NCBI GenBank assembly: GCA_050261495.1
Contig: JBLNDI010000154.1
Coordinates: forward strand, 1-16,578
DNA length: 16,578 nt
Direction: 5' to 3'
From: JBMNKL01 sp050261495
GTDB taxonomy: Bacteria; Bacillota; Clostridia; Acetivibrionales; DTU013
Shown here: positions 15,400-16,578 of the stretch, in pieces
How positions within the stretch are numbered: position 1 is the stretch's first letter
Layout of the letters: each line of letters begins with the position of its first letter
Made by a program: the position numbers and the translations under genes
The notes under the pieces: generated by a model
Told to the model about the DNA's origin: nothing
What the model saw: the letters and a program-made list of their open reading frames with translations, nothing else
Databases searched by the model: none

Positions 15400-15603
15400 G
15401 TTTCCTTCCCTTATATTGCTGCTGTTGATATCCCTCGTTATGGAGTCGTCGGCAAAAACGCTTTTCATTATATCCGTCACAAACTTGATTATCGCATCCC
15501 TGAAAATCAGGGCTATGCCAACCAGGACAGCGATTATGATAACGATTTCCACCGTTCCCAGGCCGTCTTCCTCGGACATAAATTTTTTCAGCAGGTTTTT
15601 CAC
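15388..15603 (-). CDS. Flp-type (type IVb) pilin, Tad system
   Basis: This small subunit is expected to be cleaved by a prepilin peptidase and assembled into a Tad/Flp fibre. The 71 residues have a short basic leader, then EEDGLGTVEIVIIIAVLVGIAL. G14 would be the -1 residue and E19 the +5 glutamate, the class III (Flp) cleavage pattern, followed by one hydrophobic helix to about 31. The GTG at 15603 is the start because GGAGG (15612-15616) lies 8 bases upstream; an earlier GTG at 15612 overlaps that ribosome site. It begins 16 bases after tadC. No prepilin peptidase gene is in the window. After its stop a coding-looking stretch continues in the +1 frame. Confidence 0.87.
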   Translation of the reverse strand: MKNLLKKFMSEEDGLGTVEIVIIIAVLVGIALIFRDAIIKFVTDIMKSVFADDSITRDINSSNIREGNQIN

Positions 15604-15619
15604 TGAATCCACCTCCGTT

Positions 15620-16480
15620 TTATATATTTCTCAATGCCAGTACCGCCGGCATTCCAACGATAAGCAAAATCGCAACAAACATCAGCGTTATCGGCAGGAG
15701 CATTTTGGTAGACGCCTCTTCACCCAACCTTTTTGCAGTGTTTTTTCTCAGTTCCCAGCACTCGTTCGCATAAACCCTGAGTATTGGAACAAGTTCCGAA
15801 TTGCCCTTCCTGATGTTCTGGAGGATTACGGTAATAAACCGCGTTACGACAGGCACATGGCACCTTTTTGCAAATTCCTCGTACGCTTTGTGCTCCGGTA
15901 CGCCTGACCTGACAGCATTGACCGCAATGCTTAATTCCTGGTACAACGGGGTATTTTTACCGCCGTCTCGGGCGATTCTTTCCCATGCTTTTGAAACAGT
16001 CATTCCCGCATTGATAAGAAGGGTCAGCTTATTGACAAAGTCAGGGAAGTTCATCTGTATGGCCAGCCTTCTCTTTTTTACCTTTTCAAACAAATCCCTG
16101 TCCGTAAACACCGCAATTCCGACAGGCAGGGATATCGCAAATACCAGGTAGCCAACGTCCGGTTTTGCAATAGTCCCTATAAAAAGGACAAATAGCAGGG
16201 ATAAAAGCATCATAGCTATCTTGTTTCCCATATGGATCCTGAGCAGCGTAATTGCCTGTTTATGGCCATGGAGCTCGGTAATTGACGCAATCAGCTTCCG
16301 GTCATAACCTGTGTTGAAGCCGTACTTGAACAAATCCAGCAGGTAAAGACCAGCCGGCAGCATGAATCTGAGAGGATATGACTTTTTATCCGCGAGCTTG
16401 ACGACATCGGCATACCTTCCCGACGATGCCGTCCATATGGCAACTATAACAGCAGCAAATGCCACCAACACGAGAATCAT
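15620..16480 (-). CDS. tadC: TadC-type type II secretion F-domain membrane protein
   Basis: TadC is an inner-membrane platform protein that works with TadB and the CpaF/TadA ATPase to assemble Flp pili. The 286 residues show an N-terminal helix (3-17), a helix pair (88-104, 108-126), a cytoplasmic T2SSF domain from about 145 with MNFPDFVNKLTLLINAGMTV (143-162) and KAWERIARDG, and a closing helix (262-282). The ATG at 16480 is chosen because AGAGAGG lies 8 bases upstream; a GTG at 16498 has no spaced ribosome site. The expected partner tadB and the ATPase would lie beyond the right edge. The pilin gene follows after 16 bases, so the genes form one operon. Confidence 0.88.
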   Translation of the reverse strand: MILVLVAFAAVIVAIWTASSGRYADVVKLADKKSYPLRFMLPAGLYLLDLFKYGFNTGYDRKLIASITELHGHKQAITLLRIHMGNKIAMMLLSLLFVLFIGTIAKPDVGYLVFAISLPVGIAVFTDRDLFEKVKKRRLAIQMNFPDFVNKLTLLINAGMTVSKAWERIARDGGKNTPLYQELSIAVNAVRSGVPEHKAYEEFAKRCHVPVVTRFITVILQNIRKGNSELVPILRVYANECWELRKNTAKRLGEEASTKMLLPITLMFVAILLIVGMPAVLALRNI

Positions 16481-16498
16481 GCAAATAACCTCTCTCAC

Positions 16499-16578
16499 CC
16501 TTATTAATCTTCTCGAAAACTCGAATGGCTTTCGAGGTCTCTATTTCAGGAGCAAGCTAATTTACTCACCCCTAAAAT
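16499..16578. other. Unassigned 80 bases upstream of tadC
   Basis: No coding end of a TadB-like protein is recognisable in the three - strand frames. A small 6-bp stem is present, CTCGAA (16520-16525) with TTCGAG (16531-16536), without a T-run. Nothing else is supported before the window ends. Confidence 0.3.

Noticed and set aside
16520..16536. CTCGAA/TTCGAG stem as a terminator before tadC
   Set aside because: Only 6 bp with a 5-base loop and no T-run; too weak to call.

Overview
The window looks like a chromosome segment of a Gram-positive, spore-forming-type Clostridia bacterium. The likely group is the cellulolytic 'cluster III' relatives (Acetivibrio/Ruminiclostridium-like), but this is inferred from gene content and order only. 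Supporting signs are strong GGAGG-type ribosome sites, TTG and GTG starts, an arginine-phosphatase gene beside ywlC, S-layer (SLH) domains and a Tad locus carrying an FHA protein. No rRNA, tRNA, CRISPR array or insertion sequence was seen. No gene-free stretch exceeds 300 bases.

Left arm (1-5731, + strand). After the tail of a membrane protein, possibly a ZIP-type metal transporter, comes a compact run of housekeeping genes: ywlC (tRNA threonylcarbamoyl-AMP synthase), ywlE (protein-arginine phosphatase), rpiB (ribose-5-phosphate isomerase B), upp (uracil phosphoribosyltransferase), a ComEB-type deoxycytidylate deaminase, a WecA/TagO-type polyprenyl-phosphate sugar-1-phosphate transferase, and wecB/mnaA (UDP-GlcNAc 2-epimerase). 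The last two start and supply sugar units for lipid-linked cell-wall polymers. The deaminase has a proline where the catalytic glutamate should be.

Middle (5732-7098, - strand). A rhomboid-like membrane protein with a cysteine/histidine-rich tail and no rhomboid catalytic residues ends exactly against wecB, with the two stop codons adjacent. Upstream of it is a second deoxycytidylate deaminase with an intact active site. A perfect 16-bp palindrome overlaps its predicted promoter. A 264-bp gap (7099-7362) then holds a GC-rich segment with nested inverted repeats.

Right arm (7363-16480, - strand, transcribed right to left). This is a cell-surface locus: tadC (pilus inner-membrane platform), an Flp-type pilin, a membrane-anchored FHA protein, an exported SLH protein translationally coupled to it, and a 1624-residue exported protein. 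The giant protein has a PKD-like domain, a candidate globular domain split by a Tyr-Ser-Gly-Thr repeat region, and tandem Ig-like modules near its C-terminus. The simplest reading is a Tad/Flp fibre system co-expressed with an S-layer-bound protein and a very large extracellular partner. That combination, and a coding-looking stretch just past the pilin stop in the +1 frame, are the most novel parts of the window.
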